This document shows positions 36,601-45,305 of a DNA stretch of 64,000 nucleotides, piece after piece. Under the pieces are notes generated by a model that saw only the letters and a list, made by a program, of their open reading frames with translations, did not search any database and was not told the DNA's origin. Source of the DNA: Shewanella pealeana ATCC 700345 (GTDB lineage Bacteria > Pseudomonadota > Gammaproteobacteria > Enterobacterales > Shewanellaceae); assembly GCF_000018285.1 (NCBI RefSeq), contig NC_009901.1, positions 1,053,001 through 1,117,000 on the forward strand. Direction: 5' to 3'. The position numbers and the translations under genes were made by a program. Position 1 is the stretch's first letter; the number at the start of each line of letters is the position of its first letter.

Positions 36601-37268
36601 AGTGGCGCAGTTAACACCATAGCGATACCGGTAAATATCATGGTCAGACTGGCGATAACCCCTTCTTGTCTGCCTATTTCACTGGCCTTAGCCGCGCCAG
36701 CGCCATGAGCCGATGCTCCTAATGCCACGCCTTTGGCCACAGAGCTGCGAATATTAGCCACTTTAAATAGTGGTTCACAAATTACCATCCCCATAATGCC
36801 TGTGAGCAGCACTAGCATGGCGGTAAGTTCAGGGACGCCACCAAAGGCACCTGTGGCTTCGATGGCAAAGGGGGTCGAGACCGAGCGCACCATCAAGCTG
36901 TGGGAGATCTGTGACGGCATATTAGTACACAGGGTTAATAACCAAGATGAGCCGATACCTAATAACAAGCCGGTGATCACCCCAAAGCTTAGGGTGATAG
37001 GGTACTGCTTTATCAATTGTCTTTCACGATAAATAGGCACAGCAAAGGCGATGGTTGCCGGGGCTAACATAGCGGCTAACCAGTGGGTGTAGCTGAAGTA
37101 ATCGCTTACCGTAATATTTAGGCTGACGACCACGCTTAGTATTATCACTGGGGCAATAATAATTGGCGCAAACCAGACTTTTCGTTGACGACGATATAGA
37201 GCCTTGCTGGCGTAATAGCCGACCAAGGTTAAGGCTAAACAGAATAGCCCTATCACTGAGTGGCTCAT
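36579..37268 (-). CDS. LrgB/CidB-family membrane protein (YohK-like)
   Basis: 229-residue, multi-helix inner-membrane protein with the LrgB signature SVSTPFAIEATGAFGGVPEL near residue 135 and GASAHGAGAAKA near 190. E. coli YohK is 231 residues. It pairs with the LrgA-like gene, whose stop it overlaps by four bases (ATGA). Such pairs act like holin/antiholin regulators of murein hydrolases or as pyruvate/glycolate carriers. The stop codon lies within the tandem repeat. Confidence 0.9.
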   Translation of the reverse strand: MSHSVIGLFCLALTLVGYYASKALYRRQRKVWFAPIIIAPVIILSVVVSLNITVSDYFSYTHWLAAMLAPATIAFAVPIYRERQLIKQYPITLSFGVITGLLLGIGSSWLLTLCTNMPSQISHSLMVRSVSTPFAIEATGAFGGVPELTAMLVLLTGIMGMVICEPLFKVANIRSSVAKGVALGASAHGAGAAKASEIGRQEGVIASLTMIFTGIAMVLTAPLFAALIR

Positions 37269-37750
37269 GCTGCCTTCCTCTGTTCACTCGCTAAATCGGC
37301 GCGCTGTAGCGGAATAACTTGCGCCTGAGAAGAGGCTAAGCGCTTTCTCAAATTCTTTTTACGTTCAAACTTAAACAGTCTATCAACGGTAAAGGCAGTG
37401 CCTAATAGTACACAGCTGCTGGCGGCCAGCATGGAGCCAATAAGCACGGCGCCATAGTGTTCAAGCAAGTCTTGGTATTTAATCACGGCAACCACTGGTG
37501 GAATGAAAAAAAGCAATAGATCGCCAATCAGCCAACTGGAGCCTAAGTTAACACTGGTCTCGGGGAGCAATTTGCAGGCCAATAGCAGAAGCAAGATGCC
37601 AAGGCCGATAACGCTGCCCGGAATGGGGGAGTTGAGCTGCTTGGCTAAGAGCTGGCAACCCCAAGCCAATAGGCATAGCAGAGTTATCTGTCCGGCAGTC
37701 AGAGCCGTTTGCTTGAGATTAATTCGAGATGGGGTGGCAAGGCTTGCCAT
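37265..37750 (-). CDS. LrgA/CidA-family membrane protein (YohJ-like)
   Basis: 161 residues from the ATG at 37750; an upstream TTG is not preferred. Four hydrophobic helices lie at about 15-125, with the family segment SPIPGSVIGLGILLLLL and a PPVVAVIKY motif. It has a basic C-terminal extension (KFERKKNLRKRLAS), which makes it longer than E. coli YohJ (132). Operon with the LrgB-like gene; divergent from a LysR regulator that probably controls both. Confidence 0.89.
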   Translation of the reverse strand: MASLATPSRINLKQTALTAGQITLLCLLAWGCQLLAKQLNSPIPGSVIGLGILLLLLACKLLPETSVNLGSSWLIGDLLLFFIPPVVAVIKYQDLLEHYGAVLIGSMLAASSCVLLGTAFTVDRLFKFERKKNLRKRLASSQAQVIPLQRADLASEQRKAA

Positions 37751-37858
37751 GATGAGTTCCAATCTAGCGTCATTGCTGAATGACAGTCATTTTACGCTTG
37801 CCTAATTGATAAAAAAAATGAATATTAAGAATGGAATCTATAAGTAATGGTTATCTAA

Positions 37859-38755
37859 ATGGATCTGAAGACGCTGCACTATTTTACTCAAGTGGTCGAT
37901 GCCGGCGGTTTTGCTAAGGCCAGTCGCAATGTATTTCTAACTCAGCCAGCGCTTTCTAAGGCGATTAAAGCCTTAGAGGAAGAGCTAGGTATGGTGCTGC
38001 TGGAGCGGGGAAAGCGAGGCACTCAAATTAGGCTTACTGCAGCAGGGGAGCTGGTGTATCGCCATGCACAGCAGTTGATGACTCAGCGACAATCCATGCT
38101 ATCTGAACTTGAGGCGCTAAAAAACCTCACTGGCGGCACATTAAAGCTGGGTTTGGCGCCATTAGGCAGCGCCGAGTTATTTGCCCCTGTTATCGCTAAA
38201 TTTAGGCAGCAATATCCTAAAGTGGATATGCAGCTGTTAGTGCGGGGCGGGGTTGAGCAGACCCTAGCGCTACAGAAAAATGAGATTGAATTAGCGACAG
38301 GGATCATCGCATTTGACGGCGAGTTCGATGGGCTTAGGATCCGCAATGATCCTATGGTTGTGGTCGTACCTAAAACTCATAGGCTAGCTGAACATAAGGA
38401 GTTGCAGCTTAAGGACTTACAATCTCTGGCGCAGGTGATGTTCGAGCCTGAATATGCCCTCTATGAGCTGATTTTAACTGCTTGTGATAAAGCTGGTTTT
38501 GTTCCCGCAGAAATTACCCGAGTAAGCCATGCTGATTTTGGTATCGCGCTGGTTGCTGCAGGCACAGGGATCATGGTGTTGCCGCAGATTATCGCCGAAC
38601 GTTATCGCGTCGATGCGGTGGTGAACGTGCCCCTTGCGGCGAGTGATTTAAGATGGGAGTTGTCGCTATTTTGGCGTAAGCAGCAAAGCCTCTCTTTTGC
38701 GGCCAAGGCGATGATAGAGTTAGTTAAACAGCAACTAGAGCAGGCGAGGCACTAA
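37859..38755 (+). CDS. LysR-family regulator (CidR-like)
   Basis: 298 residues. N-terminal winged helix (about 1-60: FAKASRNVFLTQPALSKAIKALEEELG) followed by a periplasmic-binding-protein-like effector domain. It is divergent from the LrgA/LrgB operon with 108 bases between the starts, the arrangement of CidR and cidABC-type genes. The effector is unknown; acetate or pyruvate are precedents for CidR. Confidence 0.9.
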   Translation: MDLKTLHYFTQVVDAGGFAKASRNVFLTQPALSKAIKALEEELGMVLLERGKRGTQIRLTAAGELVYRHAQQLMTQRQSMLSELEALKNLTGGTLKLGLAPLGSAELFAPVIAKFRQQYPKVDMQLLVRGGVEQTLALQKNEIELATGIIAFDGEFDGLRIRNDPMVVVVPKTHRLAEHKELQLKDLQSLAQVMFEPEYALYELILTACDKAGFVPAEITRVSHADFGIALVAAGTGIMVLPQIIAERYRVDAVVNVPLAASDLRWELSLFWRKQQSLSFAAKAMIELVKQQLEQARH

Positions 38756-38841
38756 AATAATTTGCACCCGACTCTGAATGAGTCTTTGCTCAGGTAAAAT
38801 GCTATGTGTAGCCAGATCCTAGGCAAGGCAGATAAAAATAC

Positions 38842-38872
38842 AAAAGCCTAGTTCTTCTGAGGCTAGGCTTTT
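38842..38872. terminator. Bidirectional terminator between LysR and pmp3-like genes
   Basis: AAAAGCCTAG, 11-base loop, CTAGGCTTTT. A on one side and T on the other allow action on both converging genes. Confidence 0.85.
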
Positions 38873-38885
38873 CTTTAGCTAGGTC

Positions 38886-39050
38886 CTATTTCGTCACGAC
38901 CCATAACGCGTGTAATAAACCTGGGATGAAGAAGAGCAGACAGAGAATAACATTGATCAATAAGTCTTTGCCGACACCGCTTTTTAAAAACACAGCCACG
39001 GGGGGTAATAGAATCGCGATAATAATCAGTAATAGCTTGTTGGTATCCAT
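38886..39050 (-). CDS. Pmp3/YqaE-family small membrane protein
   Basis: 54 residues, too short for most gene finders but unmistakable. Two hydrophobic helices are separated by a short KSGVGKDLL turn; the first contains AILLPPVAVF and the second VILCLLFFIPGLLHALWV. This is the UPF0057/Pmp3 pattern (PP-AVF...INxLL...PG--HA). Yeast Pmp3 and E. coli YqaE affect membrane potential and salt or cold stress. ATG at 39050; the gene ends just before a shared terminator. Confidence 0.9.
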   Translation of the reverse strand: MDTNKLLLIIIAILLPPVAVFLKSGVGKDLLINVILCLLFFIPGLLHALWVVTK

Positions 39051-39186
39051 GACGTCATTCCCTTAATTAGATTATCTATTCTTTACTTTCGGTATCATTA
39101 CAGAGTGGTTTTCAGAGTCTCACTGGTAATGATGTTGAGTTAAATTTAATATAATTTTAAGTTTATGTAAACTTAAGGCCTTGGTG

Positions 39187-39786
39187 CTACAGCTTTTCTT
39201 CACTAAATTGAGTCACGCTAAAAACCTCGACTTGCATATTAGGAGGCCATTCGTTTCTCCCCCAACCTCCTTTAGCTTTGAGCGCCTCGATAAAGTCTTT
39301 TGCTTCAGGTAGTTGTTGCCAAACTTGAGGTAAAAAAACAGCCTTTCTATCTCCCTCCTTCAACACTAGGCCGAGGGATGAGCCTTGCAGATAGGTTTGT
39401 AATTGCATTTGATCTTTTACTTCTATGGGACTCATTTGTGAAAGCAGTGAGATCTCGATGCAAAGGGGTTTAAGTTGTGATTCAACTAGGGGGAGAAAAC
39501 GTCTATCGCTAAATGCACTACTGCTCGCCAATGCGGGGATCAATTCTGTGAGAGTGCGCTCTCCCTCTATACAGCCCATGCAGCCTTTTAGCTCCCCTTC
39601 TAGGGTAAGAGTTACGAAACAACCCAATTTAAGTCGATTAAGTGTGTCATCGAGCGGGGCTTGGCTTACTTCCAAGTTCTGCTGGGGCACAAGTGCCTTA
39701 GTTAGTGTAATGCGGGCCAAACTCAGCAGTTGGCGCTTTTCGGCAATAGTCAGTTTAACGGCTGGCAAAGCTGGCAAAGCTGGCAT
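39187..39786 (-). CDS. AMMECR1-domain protein (AmmeMemoRadiSam A)
   Basis: 199 residues of the AMMECR1 family. Visible motifs: FVTLTLEGELKGCMGCIEGERTL split as FVTLTLEGELKGCMG and CIEGERTL (residues about 55-77), SSAFSDRRFLPL, and LSQMSPIEV. The function is unknown; in many bacteria the gene travels with Memo and a radical SAM enzyme, as here. It starts inside the end of the Memo gene (32-base overlap), where a 9-base repeat occurs. Its N-terminal PALPALPAV is made by that repeat. Confidence 0.92.
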   Translation of the reverse strand: MPALPALPAVKLTIAEKRQLLSLARITLTKALVPQQNLEVSQAPLDDTLNRLKLGCFVTLTLEGELKGCMGCIEGERTLTELIPALASSSAFSDRRFLPLVESQLKPLCIEISLLSQMSPIEVKDQMQLQTYLQGSSLGLVLKEGDRKAVFLPQVWQQLPEAKDFIEALKAKGGWGRNEWPPNMQVEVFSVTQFSEEKL

Positions 39787-40591
39787 AGCCCACCACTCGA
39801 TTTTTGTCTCCAGCAGTATCGCCTGAGTTCTGGTAGCTCAACTGAGTGAGGCGTAGTTGATGGCGCTTAAGAAGTGGAAGTAGCGCGTTGAGGCTTGAAC
39901 AGCCACAGGCTTGCTCGGAGAGAATAGTACCTTGCCCAGCTAAAATTTTTTGACAGGTGACTCTATCGAGTCGAAGTGCTTCATCATATTGATGAAAATG
40001 GCTTAAGTCTGTACTCACCACAATTAAGGTCTCATTACCTCCCCATACCTGCTCTAACAGTAGAGCCATCTCTTTCGGCTCACTCTCGCCGATTAGCAAT
40101 GGGAGCAACTCAAACTCCTTGAGAAAATGTTGCAGAAAGGGCAGTTGTACTTCGAGGCTGTGTTCTTGCTGGTGGGCTAGTTCTGAGATGCAAATGCATT
40201 GCTGACAGCCTAATATCTCAACGCTGTCGGGAGCAATAGGTATCTGACCTAGAGGCGTTTCAAAATATCGGCTTAGAGGCAGTGCGCCTCCCTGCAGGTA
40301 AACCCGATGGGCGGGGCCAATTAGTAGCACCTTCTTGATTGTATCGGCCAGCGGCTGAATTAGGGCGTAAGCATAAGCGGCGACTTGGCCTGAATAGAGA
40401 TAGCCCGCGTGGGGCACGATAAGCACCTTAGGTGAGGGGTAGCTTTCATCTTGGCTATTTTGGCAGTCTGTTTTTCTAGCTAGGATAGAGCTGGCCTGCG
40501 TCAGATAGCCATCAAGTGCCGCCTTTAACTCATCGGCTGAGGCGGGATAGAAGAGGCCGGCAACGGCTGCAGGCCGAACTGAAGCAAACAT
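39755..40591 (-). CDS. Memo-family protein (AmmeMemoRadiSam B)
   Basis: 278 residues from the ATG at 40591, where family similarity begins (FASVRPAAVAGLFYP). A longer start at 40666 overlaps the divergent gene's ATG. Memo proteins have a dioxygenase-like fold with metal ligands; VPHAGYLYSGQV, HSLEVQLPFLQ, STDLSHFHQYDEA and the CGC-SS segment near the end are the visible motifs. The C-terminus YASFASFASR is encoded by a 9-base repeat. Biochemical role unsettled. Confidence 0.92.
   Translation of the reverse strand: MFASVRPAAVAGLFYPASADELKAALDGYLTQASSILARKTDCQNSQDESYPSPKVLIVPHAGYLYSGQVAAYAYALIQPLADTIKKVLLIGPAHRVYLQGGALPLSRYFETPLGQIPIAPDSVEILGCQQCICISELAHQQEHSLEVQLPFLQHFLKEFELLPLLIGESEPKEMALLLEQVWGGNETLIVVSTDLSHFHQYDEALRLDRVTCQKILAGQGTILSEQACGCSSLNALLPLLKRHQLRLTQLSYQNSGDTAGDKNRVVGYASFASFASR
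39761..39784. repeat. 9-bp tandem repeat in a two-gene overlap
   Basis: GCTGGCAAA twice, then GCTGGC. It lies in the overlap of the Memo and AMMECR1 genes and is read in two frames, giving SFASFAS in one protein and PALPALPA in the other. Confidence 0.9.
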
Positions 40592-40664
40592 AGACTGATT
40601 AGCCCAAGATTTTAAACTAGGCTTTAAGTATAGAACACTGAGGTAATGTCCATAAGGCCTAGTC

Positions 40665-41774
40665 ATGACAGCAGCTCACGGAGTCGAATCAAGCAGTCAA
40701 GCCGATACATTTACGGTACAAACGCAGTATTGGCATAGACTCGATGATGGTCGAGTACAGTGCGACCTTTGCCCTAGGCATTGCCAGCTCAGAGAAGGAA
40801 AGCGTGGAGTCTGTTTTATCCGGCAAAATATCGATAATCAGATAAAGCTTACCAGTTATGGGCGCTCCAGCGGCTTCTGTATTGATCCTATAGAGAAAAA
40901 GCCCCTAAACCACTTTTATCCCGGCAGCTCGGTGCTCTCATTTGGCACCGCTGGTTGCAACCTTAGCTGTAAGTTTTGCCAAAATTGGGATATCAGTAAG
41001 TCCAGAGAATTCGATATCTTAGGCGCACAAGCAATGCCCGAAGATTTGGCATCTGCCGCTAAACGCATGGGTTGCAAGAGCGTTGCCTTTACCTATAACG
41101 ACCCGGTTATCTTTCATGAATATGCCATCGATGTCGCAAAGGCCTGCCATAAACTCGGGATCAAGGCGGTCGCAGTAACTGCAGGTTATATCTGCCCAAA
41201 GCCGAGAGTCGAGTTCTTTAAGTTTATGGACGCAGCCAATGTCGATCTTAAAGGCTTCACTGAGGGGTTTTATCATAAGATCTGCGGTGGCCACTTAAGT
41301 GATGTACTCGATACCTTGCTCTATCTGCGCCATGAAACTCAGGTCTGGTTTGAGCTAACGACCTTACTGATCCCCGGAGAAAATGATTCCAGCAAAGAGC
41401 TAGAGCGCCAGTGTCGCTGGATAAGTGATAACTTAGGCTCAGATGTACCTCTGCATTTCAGCGCTTTTCACCCAGATTTTCATATGATGGATAAACCTGT
41501 CACCCCGTCCTCAACCTTGATACGGGCAAGAGAGATAGCCATCAATCAAGGATTAAATTTTGTCTATACCGGCAATATTCATGATCCCAGTGGCGGCAGC
41601 AGTTACTGCGCTAACTGTAAAAAATTGCTGGTAGGTAGGGATTGGTATGAATTGGGTGAGTATCACTTAGATAATCGTGGTCGATGTGACTATTGTGGCA
41701 GTCAAGTGCCCGGCCGCTTCGATGGTCCGCCGCAGCATTTTGGTCGACGCCGGATCCCTATTTCAATTACGTGA
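40665..41774 (+). CDS. amrS: AmmeMemoRadiSam system radical SAM enzyme
   Basis: 369 residues. The radical SAM cluster motif is Cys98-x3-Cys102-x2-Cys105 (GTAGCNLSCKFCQNWD). Additional metal sites are likely: an N-terminal group Cys33, Cys36, Cys40 and Cys50, and a C-terminal pair of knuckles Cys315-x2-Cys318 and Cys341-x2-Cys344. The family is related to pyruvate formate-lyase activases. It is divergent from the Memo gene, with 73 bases between the chosen starts. The product is unknown. The symbol is a recalled family name and not certain. Confidence 0.92.
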   Translation: MTAAHGVESSSQADTFTVQTQYWHRLDDGRVQCDLCPRHCQLREGKRGVCFIRQNIDNQIKLTSYGRSSGFCIDPIEKKPLNHFYPGSSVLSFGTAGCNLSCKFCQNWDISKSREFDILGAQAMPEDLASAAKRMGCKSVAFTYNDPVIFHEYAIDVAKACHKLGIKAVAVTAGYICPKPRVEFFKFMDAANVDLKGFTEGFYHKICGGHLSDVLDTLLYLRHETQVWFELTTLLIPGENDSSKELERQCRWISDNLGSDVPLHFSAFHPDFHMMDKPVTPSSTLIRAREIAINQGLNFVYTGNIHDPSGGSSYCANCKKLLVGRDWYELGEYHLDNRGRCDYCGSQVPGRFDGPPQHFGRRRIPISIT

Positions 41775-41848
41775 ATAGATGACTTAAATAGAATGCTTTT
41801 AATCGTTCAGGGCTGAAAACTGCTACCAGTAAAAGGCGATAAATTAAT

Positions 41849-41888
41849 AAGCCACCTAATATCATGGATTGGTATTAGGTGGCTTTTC
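41849..41888. terminator. Terminator between radical SAM and metalloprotease genes
   Basis: 13-bp stem AAGCCACCTAATA / TATTAGGTGGCTT, then TTCTT. It lies between converging genes; the T run favours the plus strand. Confidence 0.85.
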
Positions 41889-41936
41889 TTGTCGTGATTA
41901 TTGCGACTTATCCAATAGCTGGTGGATTAGCGATGT

Positions 41937-44900
41937 TTATAGCGGCCATGCTTGCTGACCGTCTACGGCAACTGCCTGCAGATCTAAGCTTAAGCAATAA
42001 TCCCCCGGATTGTAGACGTAGACTTTTCTGTCGATAACTGTGAAGTTAAAGCTAGCAAGCTGCTCTTTTGCCAATGGCGTCGTAGTTAAGCCCCACATTT
42101 GATACAGCTCGCGATAATCCAGTTTAGTGGCGTAGCTCATAGCTACCATCAAGAAGTCATTATTGGAGATGTTCTTGGCGGCATCGAGAGAGAATAGACT
42201 GAAACCTAGCTGCTCACGTTTCTGAAGCCAGAGTTCTTCCGAGCCTTTAGCGCGCTCAAACTCGCGTAGTAATATGTGCAGCCTAGCGAGAAGATGCCAA
42301 CCGTTTTCGAGCGCGCTATGTTTCTGCGCGGCAACCATCATCTGTAGCATGGTGGCCATACCGTTCGACCAGCTGGTTAGTTTCGCGGCTTGCATGTAAG
42401 CGAACGGATCGGCTTGATTCATACTTGCTTGCAGTACGGCGAACTCATCGTTGATATCTAACCCTTGGCAAGAGGGTAACTTGCCAAGCTCTGTATAGGC
42501 ACGCGACTTGGTGTAGTAAGAATATGGGTTAGTTGAAGAGTGACCGTCATGGCCATCGAAGCGCAAACGTCCTTTTTCAAGGCCATGGCCGAGCTCATGA
42601 ATGTCACCATGGCTTGTTGGGCTAAATGACCAGTATGCATCGTAAGGGTTGCCTGAGCAGCCATAACCACAGGTGGCTTGGTCGGCATTCATATGCTTAA
42701 CAGTATCTATGCTATCGACTTGCCAGCCTTGACTGGCTGCAAACTCGGTGATCTCTGCAACCTCATCGATAAACGGCCCCTTAAATCCTGCTAACAGATG
42801 TGGGTAGTTATGTACCTGAGTCATGATCGCGGCTGCCATTTTCTCGGGGGTATTCCAAAGTGGCTCATGCTCCATGGTGGCCTGCATCTTATCGATCTTA
42901 GAGTGCACCTCAAAATGTTCGCTTGCAAGTTCAGCCCAGTCATACTGATTGGCCGCTAAGTCTTGCATAAACTGATTGCCGTCCATGCCTTTACGCCAGT
43001 ACGGATGCTGCCCAACCTGCTGAAAGCTAAATTGTGTCGCCAGATCAGTTTGGTCAAAGCGGACTTGCATCGGGCCGCCATAGGGACTGGTAAACTTAAT
43101 GGTTTCACCAGCTTTGACTTCGATATGAGTCGATTGCAAAAGTTTAGGGCGGTTATAGCCTCCGCTTGCAAACTCATGGGTTGAGCCAGAGCGTAGCGTG
43201 TTGATAAACACCCAAGTGCGTAACTCGCTATTGTCCTTTCTCGTCACACTCACGGTTTGGCCTGGGAGGGCGTACACGCCTGCTGAGCGAAAGCCTTTTT
43301 TACTCACCAAACTCACATCTTGGTCGACGGCGGTAATATGGCTAAAGTCAGTGCGACTAAAGTTGCCTAAGTCTTTTGGTACGGCGTTAATATCACGGAA
43401 GTTATACACGCTATGGTCGGCGAAATAGGCTTTGAGGTAGCTTAAGCTGTCGGTTGTCGCCACATCCATAGGGTACTGGATCTGCTGGCGGTAGTTATCA
43501 CCGAGAATAATTAGCAACTTATACAAAGAGTAATCGGCTTGATTAAAGATATCGAGCTTATTGGTTTCTAGAGCTTGAATGTTACTACGGATAGTCGCAA
43601 GAGCTGGACGATAGACATCGTTAAATTTGGCATCACAACTGCTGGCGCAGTTAGCAAGGTTAAAGTCGACTCGCTCGCTATCAAAAAGTGTTAACCATAG
43701 CTGTTCTTTATCTAGCGCACTGTAGCTATCAAGCATCGCCGTCACAGAGGACCAGTCGGCCTTGTCTTGAGCGAAGTAGTTCCCAGGACCGCCAGGACCT
43801 TGCATGCTAAAGCCCATAGGGTTAAGCACGGTTTGCGTTAATGGTACGCTATTCCAGCTGTGGAGATGCAGATATAAAATAGGCTGTTTGTCAGCTTGTA
43901 TTTGGGCGATAAGTGGTGCAACAGTCTCGATTGTAAATAGCTCTGATGATCCGGTGAGCACTAATTGCGCCTCGGCCAAACAGCTTGAGAGTGTTGCTTC
44001 ATCGCTGCAGGTTTCGACCTGCCAATTGGGATAATGCAGCTCAATCCAGCTATTGATGCGATTAACGGTATTACCACTCATCAAAAACAGTCTTATCTGC
44101 TTAGGCTCTGCAAGGGCTGTTTGATCTTGCGCTAACATCCAGCCGAGTAGTCGCTTGAAACTAGGCTCGAAACTGGCATTATGACCCTGTTGCATACTAG
44201 AGATAATATCGGTACCAAAGGCGGCATTACGTTGGCCTGCTTTATCGTTGGTGGCAGCAAAAGTTAGGCCTTTATTACCTGTGACTATAGCGTAGGCTTT
44301 ATTCTGCGGGTAAGCGTGTTCGGCCCCAGCAAGTTGGATCATCTGTGAATGACGCCCTTGATCATATTCAACGGTATCGTTTTTGTAGATACTTTCTAGC
44401 AGTGTCTTGCCATCTAGGCGGTATTGCTCGATATGATTTAGGGCTCGCTTGGCAATTTGTGGCGAGAGGTCGGTTGCAATACTGGCGTCGCCGTTTGCCA
44501 TTGCCGTGCTAATTCTGTCATTGAGCTGGATGCTTATTTGATCGCTAGCAGTTTGATTGCTGCTATCTTTGACCATTAGACTGAGGGTAATGCTAGCGTC
44601 ATGTTCGAGTGCGCTAGCATCGATAGTCACGCCGTCAAGGCTGACGTTTGATAATGATACCTCTGGTCCCGACACTTGGTGCCATTCAAATGTTGAGTTG
44701 CCGGATGCGTACACCTTAACCTCGGCAGTTAAAGTTATTAGCTTATCGTTCCATGTCGTAATCCCATCGCCAAGTTCTACACTTGGTGCTTGAACCGTGG
44801 GTGGGGTGACGCCACCATTATCGTCGGCTCCTGAATCCCCAGACCCTCCGCAGGCCGATAAACCCAGTAACACGCAACTTGACAGTAACCAACTCTTCAT
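41937..44900 (-). CDS. Secreted lipoprotein metalloprotease, ImpA-type
   Basis: 987 residues. The lipoprotein signal ends in LSAC, followed by a Gly/Asp-rich linker and an Ig/PKD-like domain (about 40-130). A long middle region follows. The zinc protease domain has HELGHGLEKGRLRF at about residue 765, matching the HExGH/HExxH pattern of M60-like and Pseudomonas ImpA (M88) proteases that cut glycoproteins. The Asp/His-rich FDGHDGHSSTNP follows. Probably on the cell surface. Divergent from a chemoreceptor. The exact peptidase family is uncertain. Confidence 0.82.
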   Translation of the reverse strand: MKSWLLSSCVLLGLSACGGSGDSGADDNGGVTPPTVQAPSVELGDGITTWNDKLITLTAEVKVYASGNSTFEWHQVSGPEVSLSNVSLDGVTIDASALEHDASITLSLMVKDSSNQTASDQISIQLNDRISTAMANGDASIATDLSPQIAKRALNHIEQYRLDGKTLLESIYKNDTVEYDQGRHSQMIQLAGAEHAYPQNKAYAIVTGNKGLTFAATNDKAGQRNAAFGTDIISSMQQGHNASFEPSFKRLLGWMLAQDQTALAEPKQIRLFLMSGNTVNRINSWIELHYPNWQVETCSDEATLSSCLAEAQLVLTGSSELFTIETVAPLIAQIQADKQPILYLHLHSWNSVPLTQTVLNPMGFSMQGPGGPGNYFAQDKADWSSVTAMLDSYSALDKEQLWLTLFDSERVDFNLANCASSCDAKFNDVYRPALATIRSNIQALETNKLDIFNQADYSLYKLLIILGDNYRQQIQYPMDVATTDSLSYLKAYFADHSVYNFRDINAVPKDLGNFSRTDFSHITAVDQDVSLVSKKGFRSAGVYALPGQTVSVTRKDNSELRTWVFINTLRSGSTHEFASGGYNRPKLLQSTHIEVKAGETIKFTSPYGGPMQVRFDQTDLATQFSFQQVGQHPYWRKGMDGNQFMQDLAANQYDWAELASEHFEVHSKIDKMQATMEHEPLWNTPEKMAAAIMTQVHNYPHLLAGFKGPFIDEVAEITEFAASQGWQVDSIDTVKHMNADQATCGYGCSGNPYDAYWSFSPTSHGDIHELGHGLEKGRLRFDGHDGHSSTNPYSYYTKSRAYTELGKLPSCQGLDINDEFAVLQASMNQADPFAYMQAAKLTSWSNGMATMLQMMVAAQKHSALENGWHLLARLHILLREFERAKGSEELWLQKREQLGFSLFSLDAAKNISNNDFLMVAMSYATKLDYRELYQMWGLTTTPLAKEQLASFNFTVIDRKVYVYNPGDYCLSLDLQAVAVDGQQAWPL

Positions 44901-45305
44901 TTTGTTAACACTCCATGCAGTTTGGACACATCTTGAGTGCTTTTGATATCAAAATCAACAAGCCAAGAAAATAAACCTTAAAAAACAATGGTTAAGGCGG
45001 TTTGTTGACGTTGTCACTAAATTGACATTTGCTAAGTCTGCCCATGCTAGATAGACGCTGCTTTTGCTCGGGCTAGTTTCTTAAGGGATTGAATATTAAA
45101 GCGACTCTAGATGAACACTGGCGTGAGAACCTTGCTCGCCTGTGACCGATATCAATAATTTAAATACAGGTTTTATATTTGTGTATCAAATTTGAGCCAT
45201 TTCTCTATGCTGCTCAAGCAGCGGTTTGGCTGTGGTAAGACGAGTGCACTAGATTTCGTTTTATTTTCATGATTCCATCAGTATTGGTGGGGAACAGGAA
45301 TTAGT
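44901..45305. other. Divergent intergenic region, protease and chemoreceptor
   Basis: 405 bases with no gene. A TTGACA at about 45022 has a poor -10 partner (TGCTAG, 17 bases on). ACCGATAT near 45145 recalls half of a sigma-28 box but lacks a good -35. No strong palindrome or terminator seen. Confidence 0.55.

Noticed and set aside
39761..39784. The 9-bp repeat as part of a CRISPR or mobile repeat
   Set aside because: Unit too short, no spacers, and wholly inside coding sequence.
45126..45152. AGAA-N15-ACCGATAT as a sigma-28 promoter for the second chemoreceptor
   Set aside because: The -35 part does not fit and the -10 part has a mismatch; too weak to call.
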